A DNA stretch of 20,222 nt from a virus: positions 2,047-22,268 of the IMG/VR virus record IMGVR_UViG_3300030061_002624, one strand, 5' to 3'. Position numbers and translations under genes: made by a program. Position 1 is the first letter of the stretch; the number at the start of each line of letters is the position of its first letter. Positions 1 through 4,484 of the stretch are shown here, piece after piece. The notes under the pieces were generated by a model. It did no database searches. It had not been told where the DNA came from and saw only the letters and a program-made list of their open reading frames with translations.

Positions 1-80
1 CCTATAGTGTAACCTTTGTAAATTTTGTTGTCTAGTTTTATCTTAGACCTGTCTGAGGGATAAAATTTTATTGTTTTCAT
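1..80 (-). CDS. Small phage protein, partial (runs off left edge)
   Basis: An ATG at 80-78 opens a frame that stays open to the window edge for 26 codons (MKTIKFYPSDRSKIKLDNKI...). A promoter-like element copy (83-117) lies only 3 bp upstream, so this is probably the first gene of a further minus-strand unit outside the window. With the -10-like GATAAT at 86-91, the transcript would start almost at the ATG, giving a leaderless or near-leaderless mRNA. The protein family was not recognised and the 3' end is missing. Confidence 0.5.
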   Translation of the reverse strand, partial: MKTIKFYPSDRSKIKLDNKIYKGYTI

Positions 81-82
81 AT

Positions 83-117
83 ATAATTATCGTTGTAGTT
101 ATGTAATTAGTTTGTAT
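83..117 (-). promoter_or_regulatory. Early promoter-like element, copy 1
   Basis: On the + strand this matches the repeated element TATATTATCTT-N6-TTTGTATTTAGTTTGTAA. The 18-nt half matches at 15 of 18 positions and the distance from the conserved TATC to the GTA is the same as in the other copies. Read on the minus strand it is a TAC-11-bp-TAC box followed by GATAAT. It precedes the partial gene starting at 80. Confidence 0.55.
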
Positions 118-118
118 T

Positions 119-271
119 TTATTTATTAGTTAATTTTCTTACTTCTTCTCCTAAATCTGCATTATTAGGATATTTTTTTGCTAATTCTTTCACTTGTAAC
201 CATCTTAGTTTTGGTATTGCAGTTTCTTGTTGGTGTTGCATATACTCTTGTACTGTTCTAAAATCACTCAT
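119..271 (-). CDS. Small hypothetical protein, 50 aa
   Basis: ATG at 271, TAA at 121-119. The product is a short charged protein (MSDFRTVQEYMQHQQETA...) with a predicted helical, Lys/Glu-rich C-terminal half and no membrane segment. It is the last gene of the minus-strand string that starts at 2022. Its ATG overlaps the TGA of the upstream gene as ATGA (271-268), suggesting translational coupling. Family not recognised. Confidence 0.6.
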   Translation of the reverse strand: MSDFRTVQEYMQHQQETAIPKLRWLQVKELAKKYPNNADLGEEVRKLTNK

Positions 272-471
272 ATCTCTTCAAATTTTATAGAACTACCAGC
301 GTCAAACCAGGTATGCTCAGGATCTATAGTTAATTCACCTTCGTATATTTTTCTAGCTTGGTTGTGAGCATATTGCCATTTTTGTGTTTCTGTACCTGCT
401 TTTTGTGTACTTCCGTAGTATCCGGCTAAGATATCTTTTGTTATAGCCTCTATTGCTTGTATTTCAGTCAT
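268..471 (-). CDS. Small hypothetical protein, 67 aa
   Basis: I chose the ATG at 471 (MTEIQAIEAITKD...). A TTG two codons further upstream (477) is also in frame, but the ATG fits the tight overlaps seen throughout this string. The protein is soluble, with an N-terminal helix and a YYGSTQKAGTETQKW segment in the middle. It overlaps the upstream gene by 8 nt (464-471) and the downstream gene by 4 nt. No function can be assigned. Confidence 0.65.
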   Translation of the reverse strand: MTEIQAIEAITKDILAGYYGSTQKAGTETQKWQYAHNQARKIYEGELTIDPEHTWFDAGSSIKFEEI

Positions 472-607
472 ATTCAATATAATTTAATTCTTGACTTAAT
501 TCTTCGATTAATTCACGCAGAAAATCTGCTTGTTCTTCTGGATCTTCAAAGTGGTTTCTAAAGTTATCATACACTTCATCCATTATTCTGCTTACGTATT
601 TACTCAT
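464..607 (-). CDS. Small acidic hypothetical protein, 47 aa
   Basis: ATG at 607, TGA at 466-464. The sequence (MSKYVSRIMDEVYDNFRNHF...) is strongly acidic in its second half (FEDPEEQADFLRELIEEL) and looks wholly helical. It overlaps both neighbours by 8 nt, in the same polarity, so it belongs to the same transcript. Family not recognised; support is the open frame, the overlaps and a protein-like composition. Confidence 0.6.
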   Translation of the reverse strand: MSKYVSRIMDEVYDNFRNHFEDPEEQADFLRELIEELSQELNYIEYD

Positions 608-791
608 TATTTATAATTTCTTGTATATATTCTTTATCTTCTACTATTTGTTCAGCAAGATCTAGTATATCTTTTAAACCATCTAGTTCATAGTTGTTTA
701 AGTCGTGTATATCACCTTGTCTTATAGCATTTACACAGTCTACTAAATCTCTTGCAGTGTTTTCAAATCTGCAGTAACTCATATTTGCCAT
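600..791 (-). CDS. Conserved small phage protein with MSYCRFENT start, 63 aa
   Basis: Starts at ATG 791, or at the internal ATG 782 giving MSYCRFENTARDLVDC. I recognise this N-terminus from many small proteins of uncultured aquatic phages; it has no known activity that I can name. Features are Cys7 and Cys19 (counting from 791), then an amphipathic helix with Leu/Glu-rich repeats (LKDILDLAEQIVEDKEYI). The gene overlaps the downstream gene by 8 nt. The family recognition is from memory and would need a profile search. Confidence 0.7.
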   Translation of the reverse strand: MANMSYCRFENTARDLVDCVNAIRQGDIHDLNNYELDGLKDILDLAEQIVEDKEYIQEIINNE

Positions 792-793
792 AA

Positions 794-964
794 TTATTTA
801 GTTAATTCTTTTAGTATTTTATTTATTAGTATGTCAGCATCGGCTACATACTTGTCGTCAGTTTCGGTGTAACCTAGTTCTTCAAACATATAATAGTCTA
901 ACTCGTTGTATATAGTATTGACAACTCTGTCACATACTCTATCTATTACTTCTTGCTCAGTCAT
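794..964 (-). CDS. Small hypothetical protein, 56 aa
   Basis: ATG at 964, TAA at 796-794. MTEQEVIDRVCDRVVNTIYN opens a short acidic helical protein with Tyr-rich middle (ELDYYMFEELGYTETDD). The ATG overlaps the upstream TGA as ATGA (964-961). A 2-nt gap separates it from the next gene. No recognised domain. Confidence 0.6.
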   Translation of the reverse strand: MTEQEVIDRVCDRVVNTIYNELDYYMFEELGYTETDDKYVADADILINKILKELTK

Positions 965-1248
965 ATTAATTCAAGTTTATTTAGTAATTCTTTTGATTTA
1001 TACTTTAACATACTATTACCATGATTGTCTAGTATCATTCTATGTAATACGCTAGATACTTTGTGAGTTCCATCCACCATGAAAGTTCTAGCATCACTTG
1101 CGTTACTTTCTTTGAAGTCATAGAACATAGATCCACCATACTTGTTTGATAGTTTTTCTAAATCAGATATGAAGTCGTTAACTATTTCTCTGCATTCTGC
1201 ACTTACTCTTTCTTGTAATGCTTTTTCTATTGCGTTAGTACTATTCAT
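961..1248 (-). CDS. Hypothetical protein, 95 aa
   Basis: ATG at 1248, TGA at 963-961. The N-terminal 35 residues look like one long amphipathic helix (ERVSAECREIVNDFISDLEK), followed by a more mixed segment with YGGSMFYDF and a Lys/Leu-rich C-terminal helix. It has no membrane segment or catalytic motif that I can name. ATGA overlaps on both sides put it firmly in the minus-strand string transcribed from the element at 2030-2064. Confidence 0.7.
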   Translation of the reverse strand: MNSTNAIEKALQERVSAECREIVNDFISDLEKLSNKYGGSMFYDFKESNASDARTFMVDGTHKVSSVLHRMILDNHGNSMLKYKSKELLNKLELI

Positions 1249-1397
1249 TTCTTTTTATTCTTTAATTCGTTAATCTCACTTTTCAACTGGTGGATTTCAG
1301 TTTGGCACTTCTTCATTTGTGCTTTCATTTTTCTGTCTTGGTAAAATTGATTCCAAGAATATAAATTTTGTATTTGCTTAATTTTTCTACTTATCAT
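1245..1397 (-). CDS. Small basic coiled-coil-like protein, 50 aa
   Basis: ATG at 1397, TGA at 1247-1245. The product is Lys-rich (MISRKIKQIQNLYSWNQFYQ then DRKMKAQMKKCQTEIHQLKS) and its C-terminal half has a heptad-like spacing ending in a KNKKK tail. It overlaps the upstream lipoprotein gene by 11 nt and the downstream gene by 4 nt. Family not recognised; nucleic-acid binding is possible from the charge but unproven. Confidence 0.6.
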   Translation of the reverse strand: MISRKIKQIQNLYSWNQFYQDRKMKAQMKKCQTEIHQLKSEINELKNKKK

Positions 1398-1602
1398 TTT
1401 TTTTATTTTTAATTTGTTCTAAATCATATATTACTGTTTCTAATACTAGAAAGTAACTATTTGCATTTTTATGTGGAATTTCCTGCCACTCGTAATCTTG
1501 CTTTACCCATTCTTGTAATGTTTCTAAGTTTTTAATACTTTGATTAATGTTCTTAGTAGTGTTACAAGATGTTAAAACTAATATTAATGCTATTTTTTTC
1601 AT
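1387..1602 (-). CDS. Putative small lipoprotein, 71 aa
   Basis: ATG at 1602, TAG at 1389-1387. The first 13 residues MKKIALILVLTSC form a compact lipoprotein signal: two lysines, a hydrophobic stretch and a lipobox LTSC with Cys13 as the lipidated residue. The mature part is soluble, mostly helical and rich in Trp/Tyr/Glu. The hydrophobic core is short, so processing is likely but not certain. In an early phage block, a lipoprotein could act at the envelope, for instance in superinfection exclusion; that role is inference. It neighbours a membrane protein gene (1602-1766). Confidence 0.65.
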   Translation of the reverse strand: MKKIALILVLTSCNTTKNINQSIKNLETLQEWVKQDYEWQEIPHKNANSYFLVLETVIYDLEQIKNKKNDK

Positions 1603-1766
1603 TAGAATAAGTAATTAAAAAAGAAAACGAACATATTTTTTAAAGCTATTACCATAGTTGGTACCCATATAGCTAAGAATATAGTTGTCATAATTTTAGC
1701 ATATACTTTTAACATTTTTTCTTCTACTGCTTTATAACAGAATTTAATTATTGCTTGTTTAACCAT
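1602..1766 (-). CDS. Small membrane protein, 54 aa
   Basis: ATG at 1766, TAA at 1604-1602; the stop shares one base with the ATG of the lipoprotein gene (TAATG). About 20 basic/amphipathic residues (MVKQAIIKFCYKAVEEKMLK) precede a hydrophobic segment at about residues 26-42 (TTIFLAIWVPTMVIAL), and the C-terminus is also hydrophobic (FVFFFNYLF). One or two membrane passes are likely. Coupling with the lipoprotein suggests a joint envelope role, which is inference. Confidence 0.6.
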   Translation of the reverse strand: MVKQAIIKFCYKAVEEKMLKVYAKIMTTIFLAIWVPTMVIALKNMFVFFFNYLF

Positions 1767-2022
1767 TTTTATATTGTTTAATTTTGGTTAGTAACTCGTG
1801 TATTTCTTCGTTTGGAAAGGTAGAATACACCTCATCTACCTTATTACTTACATAATCGTAAGTGAATTCGTTATCTTCAACACCGTAATGACTTACAATT
1901 AGTTCTCGTTTATCCCAACCATAAGGACTATGGTAAGCTTTAAAGATCGCTAGCTTCATTCCGCCATCATTGAATATCATAGCGTCGAGATGTTTTGTAG
2001 TTATGTATGTCACGTTGTTCAT
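1759..2022 (-). CDS. Hypothetical protein, 87 aa; first gene of the long minus-strand string
   Basis: ATG at 2022, TAA at 1761-1759. The product (MNNVTYITTKHLDAMIFNDG...) looks like a small alpha/beta protein with an aromatic middle (YHSPYGWDKRELIVSHYGVE) and a helical end. The promoter-like element at 2030-2064 ends only 7 bp upstream of the ATG, implying a very short leader or none. Internal Met15 (1980) is an alternative start if a normal leader is needed. It overlaps the next gene by 8 nt. Family not recognised. Confidence 0.65.
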   Translation of the reverse strand: MNNVTYITTKHLDAMIFNDGGMKLAIFKAYHSPYGWDKRELIVSHYGVEDNEFTYDYVSNKVDEVYSTFPNEEIHELLTKIKQYKNG

Positions 2023-2029
2023 ATTTTAT

Positions 2030-2064
2030 TATATTATCTTTTCTTGTTTGTATTTAGTTTGTAA
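2030..2064 (-). promoter_or_regulatory. Early promoter-like element, copy 2
   Basis: Perfect match to the consensus: TATATTATCTT, six spacer bases, TTTGTATTTAGTTTGTAA on the + strand. On the minus strand this is TTACAAACTAAATACAAA, with TACAAAC repeated at an 11-bp period, followed by AAGATAATATA. It overlaps the last codons of the gene at 2054-2155 and stands before the string that begins at 2022. Confidence 0.7.
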
Positions 2065-2155
2065 CATATGCACATAGTATTGTTACTACTGCACATAATA
2101 TGAAGTATAATATTACTTCACTGCCTGTTGTTGAGAAATCAGTTTTCTTTTTCAT
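2054..2155 (-). CDS. Membrane micropeptide, 33 aa
   Basis: ATG at 2155, TAA at 2056-2054. MKKKTDFSTTGSEVILYFIL is followed by a hydrophobic stretch to about residue 30 (CAVVTILCAYV), so this looks like a single-pass N-in membrane peptide. Its ATG overlaps the TGA of the 26-aa ORF upstream (ATGA, 2155-2152). The last codons, including its stop, are the conserved promoter box, so coding and promoter functions share the same bases. Too short for homology; supported by coupling and composition. Confidence 0.45.
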   Translation of the reverse strand: MKKKTDFSTTGSEVILYFILCAVVTILCAYVTN

Positions 2156-2232
2156 TTTATTATTTCTATTATTATATCAATTAGTATTATTGTAGTTATT
2201 ATTATTGGTGCTATTGCTATTATTAAAATCAT
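2152..2232 (-). CDS. Hydrophobic micropeptide, 26 aa
   Basis: ATG at 2232, TGA at 2154-2152. The peptide is almost only Ile/Leu/Ala/Thr (MILIIAIAPIIITTIILIDI) with a short acidic end, so it would be a single membrane helix. It is joined by ATGA overlaps to the genes on both sides, the main evidence that it is translated. The ATT/ATA-rich sequence could also give such a frame by chance, so confidence is modest. Confidence 0.35.
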   Translation of the reverse strand: MILIIAIAPIIITTIILIDIIIEIIK

Positions 2233-2429
2233 AGTATTTGACTTAGTATTGTATAAAGATTATCTTGTTTGTCTTTACTTAATTCAGTGAATTTTTTCAC
2301 ACCACCATCATAGTTGTGTAAGTGATTAATAATTTGCTGAGTACATTCAGCTTGTTTTACTGTCTTTTCCATTTCTGCAAATGCTTTAGACCAAGACCAG
2401 TTTGAAGGAGAGTTAGGATTGTAAGCCAT
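2229..2429 (-). CDS. Hypothetical protein, 66 aa
   Basis: ATG at 2429, TGA at 2231-2229. MAYNPNSPSNWSWSKAFAEM leads into a Lys/Gln-rich helical body with one Cys (AECTQQIINHLHNYDGGVKK). It is soluble and not recognised. It is the first gene after the element at 2532-2566, with a roughly 100-nt leader that contains a possible hairpin (2470-2510), unlike the short leaders of its neighbours. Confidence 0.6.
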   Translation of the reverse strand: MAYNPNSPSNWSWSKAFAEMEKTVKQAECTQQIINHLHNYDGGVKKFTELSKDKQDNLYTILSQIL

Positions 2430-2469
2430 AATATTTAGTTTTTAAAGGTTAATAAATTAGTTTTGGTGG

Positions 2470-2510
2470 CGTCAAGTGTTCGTATTATTTATACATGCTA
2501 AAGTATGACG
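2470..2510 (-). promoter_or_regulatory. Possible structured leader of the 2429 gene
   Basis: CGTCA (2470-2474) can pair with TGACG (2506-2510), and inside it GTAT (2482-2485) with ATAC (2491-2494). This lies between the promoter-like element and the gene, in the longest leader of the left arm. The stems are only 5 and 4 bp, so a regulatory role is uncertain. Confidence 0.25.
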
Positions 2511-2531
2511 ATCAACTACATGTTTTGTTTA

Positions 2532-2566
2532 TATATTATCTTACTACTTTTGTATTCAGTTTGTGA
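2532..2566 (-). promoter_or_regulatory. Early promoter-like element, copy 3
   Basis: TATATTATCTT, six spacer bases, then TTTGTATTCAGTTTGTGA on the + strand: full match in the -10 half and 16 of 18 in the TAC-repeat half. It directs transcription leftwards to the genes at 2429, 2232 and 2155 and starts right after the stop of the gene at 2568-2756. Confidence 0.65.
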
Positions 2567-2567
2567 T

Positions 2568-2756
2568 TTACAAAAAGGCTTGAGCAATAACTTCTGTAAG
2601 TACTATGCAGAATAAGCCAGTGAATATTATAGTGCATAAAGCAGCACAGATTTCAGTTTCATATTTACTTAATATGTTTTTAGTTTTATTAAAAATTGAT
2701 TTCATAAAGGTGTATATTAGTTTATTTATTATTTTAGTTGATGAGGTACAACACAT
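2568..2756 (-). CDS. Single-pass membrane protein, 62 aa (or 45 aa)
   Basis: The longest frame starts at ATG 2756. Since the -10-like GATAAT lies at 2765-2770, an mRNA would start almost at that ATG; the internal ATG at 2705 (MKSIFNKTKNILSKYETEIC) has a normal leader and may be the true start. The C-terminal half is a clear membrane helix (AALCTIIFTGLFCIVLTEVI). The positively charged N-terminal part suggests N-in topology. No family recognised. Confidence 0.5.
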   Translation of the reverse strand: MCCTSSTKIINKLIYTFMKSIFNKTKNILSKYETEICAALCTIIFTGLFCIVLTEVIAQAFL

Positions 2757-2761
2757 GACTT

Positions 2762-2796
2762 CTCATTATCTTACATAGATATTAAATATATTTATA
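2762..2796 (-). promoter_or_regulatory. Early promoter-like element, degenerate copy 4
   Basis: The -10 half is kept (ATTATCTT at 2765-2772), but the TAC-repeat half is largely lost (about 8 of 18 positions match). It stands before the gene at 2568-2756, in the position where the other copies occur. It may be a weaker or differently controlled promoter. Confidence 0.4.
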
Positions 2797-2810
2797 TTTA
2801 AGTGTTATAT

Positions 2811-2851
2811 GACATTAGCCTATTAGTTATATATAGTAACAGGCTAGTGTC
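2811..2851 (-). terminator. Strong inverted repeat after the 2860-3099 gene
   Basis: Arms GACATTAGCCT (2811-2821) and AGGCTAGTGTC (2841-2851) pair at 10 of 11 positions around a 19-nt loop that can itself form a GTTA/TAAC stem. It begins 8 bases past the stop at 2860 in the reading direction, where a terminator would sit. There is no U-run on the minus strand, so it could instead be an RNA-processing or stability element. Confidence 0.5.
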
Positions 2852-2859
2852 ACATGCTA

Positions 2860-3099
2860 CTACTCACTTACTGTAGCTAATTCTCTGCAGAATTTTGGTA
2901 CAATATTTGAGTTAGTATAGCTTTTGTATTCTTGAAAGCAATTCATAGTTTCAAACTTTTCTTGAAATGTTGAGTATATTTCATCATGATCATAAGTATA
3001 AGTTATACCTTTTGAGTTAGTGAAAGTGATTATTGCATTTTGGCCAATTAATGACTTTCTGATTACAAATCTTTTAGTTGTTAAGTTATTAGTTTTCAT
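2860..3099 (-). CDS. Hypothetical protein, 79 aa
   Basis: ATG at 3099, TAG at 2862-2860. The product (MKTNNLTTKRFVIRKSLIGQ...) has a beta-rich start with FVIRKSLIGQNAIITFTNSKG and a helical end containing YSTFQEKFETMNCF. It stands alone, with its own promoter-like element at 3141-3175, an A-rich AAAT-repeat leader of about 40 nt with no Shine-Dalgarno, and a hairpin downstream. Family not recognised. Confidence 0.65.
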   Translation of the reverse strand: MKTNNLTTKRFVIRKSLIGQNAIITFTNSKGITYTYDHDEIYSTFQEKFETMNCFQEYKSYTNSNIVPKFCRELATVSE

Positions 3100-3140
3100 A
3101 TTTATTTATTTTATTTATTTATATTTATTTATTTAGTTTA

Positions 3141-3175
3141 TATATTATCTTAATTAGTTTGTATTTAGTTTGTAA
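3141..3175 (-). promoter_or_regulatory. Early promoter-like element, copy 5
   Basis: Perfect TATATTATCTT and perfect TTTGTATTTAGTTTGTAA halves with six bases between them. On the minus strand the TACAAACTAA unit occurs twice at an 11-bp period. It lies directly after the stop of the gene at 3179-3424 and serves the gene starting at 3099. Confidence 0.7.
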
Positions 3176-3178
3176 TTA

Positions 3179-3424
3179 TTATTGTTGAATATTAATTAGT
3201 AAGTATGACTCGTCAGATAAGTGACATGAGTGATGAGAGAATTCAACATTATATTTAATTAGTTCTTTAGCGACTTTCATTATATTATGTATGAAGCTGT
3301 AGACGATTAGTTGATCTTCCATATTTTTCATATTTAGTCTTTCATATAATTCAGAGTAATCTGGATTGTCGATGAGGTATTCATGATTGTCATTTAGTAC
3401 TGGTAGTTTAGTTAAATCTAGCAT
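3179..3424 (-). CDS. Hypothetical protein, 81 aa
   Basis: ATG at 3424, TAA at 3181-3179. MLDLTKLPVLNDNHEYLIDN is followed by a helical middle (DYSELYERLNMKNMEDQLIV) and a His/Ser-rich segment VEFSHHSCHLSDESYLLI near the end; the HHSCH cluster could bind a metal, which is speculation. Single-gene unit with its own element at 3459-3493 and a leader of TTTA/AAAT tetranucleotide repeats. Family not recognised. Confidence 0.65.
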   Translation of the reverse strand: MLDLTKLPVLNDNHEYLIDNPDYSELYERLNMKNMEDQLIVYSFIHNIMKVAKELIKYNVEFSHHSCHLSDESYLLINIQQ

Positions 3425-3458
3425 AGTTATTTATTTATTTATTTATTAGTTATTATAT

Positions 3459-3493
3459 TATATTATCTTAGTTTAATTGTATTTATATTGTAG
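3459..3493 (-). promoter_or_regulatory. Early promoter-like element, copy 6
   Basis: Perfect TATATTATCTT half; the second half ATTGTATTTATATTGTAG keeps GTATTTA and TTGTA at the exact distance. On the minus strand TACAAT occurs twice, 11 bp apart. It is about 35 bp upstream of the ATG at 3424. The 76 bp between it and the gene stop at 3570 show no further gene. Confidence 0.6.
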
Positions 3494-3569
3494 TTTTGCT
3501 TTTATAAATTCATATTTGATAAACCTGGGAATTATAAAACTAACAGGGCTTTGTGTTGCTTAATATGAT

Positions 3570-3710
3570 TTATGATTGATAATCAGGTAAATCATTATGA
3601 GCTTGCATAAACTTGTAATGCATTGGATGATTAGTATAATGCCAGCCAGCTTGTAGCATTTCATAAAGGTTAGTAATTTCTTGAGATTGTTTTTTAGTTA
3701 AATTATTCAT
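3570..3710 (-). CDS. Small hypothetical protein, 46 aa
   Basis: ATG at 3710, TAA at 3572-3570. MNNLTKKQSQEITNLYEMLQ forms a likely helix, followed by an aromatic/His-rich end (AGWHYTNHPMHYKFMQAHND). It has its own promoter-like element (3730-3764), and its leader ends AACTTAAAATAAATAAT-ATG, nearly identical to that of the next gene upstream. Too short to classify. Confidence 0.55.
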   Translation of the reverse strand: MNNLTKKQSQEITNLYEMLQAGWHYTNHPMHYKFMQAHNDLPDYQS

Positions 3711-3729
3711 ATTATTTATTTTAAGTTAT

Positions 3730-3764
3730 TATATTATCTTTATTGCTATGTATTTAAATCGTAA
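3730..3764 (-). promoter_or_regulatory. Early promoter-like element, copy 7
   Basis: Perfect TATATTATCTT half with the six-base spacer; the second half TATGTATTTAAATCGTAA keeps GTATTTA and GTAA. TAC boxes on the minus strand are 11 bp apart. It lies directly downstream of the 32-aa ORF (3765-3863) and serves the gene at 3710. Confidence 0.6.
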
Positions 3765-3863
3765 TTATAGTATTATGTTAGCTAATTGATATACGAAGTT
3801 GATGAGGTTAAGAACGAATAGAGTTAAAGCGATGTTGAAAGTTATTAATTTTAATTTATACAT
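3765..3863 (-). CDS. Membrane micropeptide, 32 aa
   Basis: ATG at 3863, TAA at 3767-3765. After MYKLK the peptide is one hydrophobic helix (LITFNIALTLFVLNLINFVY) with a short tail. It has its own promoter-like element at 3899-3933 and a leader nearly identical to that of the gene at 3710, which favours real expression. It is the gene nearest the divergent spacer on the minus strand. Confidence 0.45.
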   Translation of the reverse strand: MYKLKLITFNIALTLFVLNLINFVYQLANIIL

Positions 3864-3898
3864 TTTATTTATTTTAAGTTATTAATTATTGATTACAT

Positions 3899-3933
3899 TA
3901 TATTATCTTAAACCACTCGTATATACATTGTAA
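3899..3933 (-). promoter_or_regulatory. Early promoter-like element, copy 8
   Basis: Perfect TATATTATCTT half; second half CTCGTATATACATTGTAA keeps GTAT and TTGTAA. The minus-strand TAC boxes are 11 bp apart. It is the outermost copy, at the left edge of the divergent spacer, and drives the 32-aa ORF. Confidence 0.6.
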
Positions 3934-4259
3934 AACGATCGTGACATAAACAAATAGGCAAATCGAAATATGTGAATCATATACAATAATATTATGCAAA
4001 ACGTAAAAATATTAACATAATAATCAAAAAACTAGGGCGGGCTGGGCAATTTAATTTCAATTTTCTCTAGGATTTTGCAATTATATTTTGGGGTACTGCC
4101 CTATAATTCTATATTTCTAACAATAATAAATAAAACAGTGACAATAGGTAGTTAATATACCTAGTAATCAGCTAATGTCACACTTTATATTTAGGTAAAA
4201 AGCAAAAATAACCTGTAAATAGCTATATTATACGTATAAAACTAAAAAAAATCATAATT
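3934..4259. other. Divergent intergenic spacer between early and late arms
   Basis: No credible gene in about 325 bases. It separates leftward small genes from the rightward late genes. It contains a GC-rich patch (AGGGCGGGCTGGGCAA at 4034-4049) that stands out from the AT-rich surroundings, a segment GCCCTA (4098-4103) able to pair with it, and an inverted repeat at 4138-4181. Immediately before the first rightward gene, TATATTATACG (about 4222-4232) is a possible -10 region, but no convincing -35 is visible. Candidate roles are a divergent control region, a structured RNA or a replication origin; none is shown. Confidence 0.5.
4138..4181. repeat. Nested inverted repeat in the divergent spacer
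   Basis: Outer arms GTGACA (4138-4143) and TGTCAC (4176-4181), inner arms TAGGTA (4145-4150) and TACCTA (4158-4163) around GTTAATA. Its right arm, CAGCTAATGTCACA, resembles the right arm of the hairpin at 2811-2851 (AGGCTAGTGTCACA). It could be an operator, an RNA hairpin or part of an origin. Confidence 0.4.
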
Positions 4260-4472
4260 ATGGATAAATATCAAGATAAAAAGGCCGCAATGGACGACTA
4301 TTCGCACGAAAGAAAGCTAAGAATAGATGGTAGGTACGAAGCAGCTCATGGAAAGATGGCAAATGCTGAAAACGATTTCGATCACGCGCATGCTTTAAAG
4401 AAAGATGCTCACTATGATCACATGGATAGAAATTCACCTCATCCAATATTAAAACATTCACATAAATTTTAA
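4260..4472 (+). CDS. His-rich small phage protein, 70 aa
   Basis: ATG at 4260 behind an A-rich leader (ACTAAAAAAAATCATAATT). This is the first gene of the rightward late arm. The product is very hydrophilic, rich in His, Asp, Lys and Ala (YEAAHGKMANAENDFDHAHA; HYDHMDRNSPHPILKHSHKF) and probably helical. Small His/Ala/Lys-rich proteins of this style recur next to tail-fibre genes in aquatic phages, but I know no function. The following fibre gene starts 12 bases downstream. Confidence 0.7.
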   Translation: MDKYQDKKAAMDDYSHERKLRIDGRYEAAHGKMANAENDFDHAHALKKDAHYDHMDRNSPHPILKHSHKF

Positions 4473-4484
4473 ATAAATTATAAC

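Noticed and set aside
472-477. TTG start two codons before the ATG of the 67-aa gene
   Set aside because: The ATG at 471 is available and matches the overlap pattern of the string.
3104-3140. TTTA tetranucleotide runs (also 3427-3448) as microsatellites of interest
   Set aside because: They fit the A-rich untranslated leaders expected before Bacteroidota-type starts and need no separate explanation.
83-3933. CRISPR-like array from the repeated element
   Set aside because: Copies are diverged, irregularly spaced by whole genes and have no uniform spacers; they are placed as promoters.
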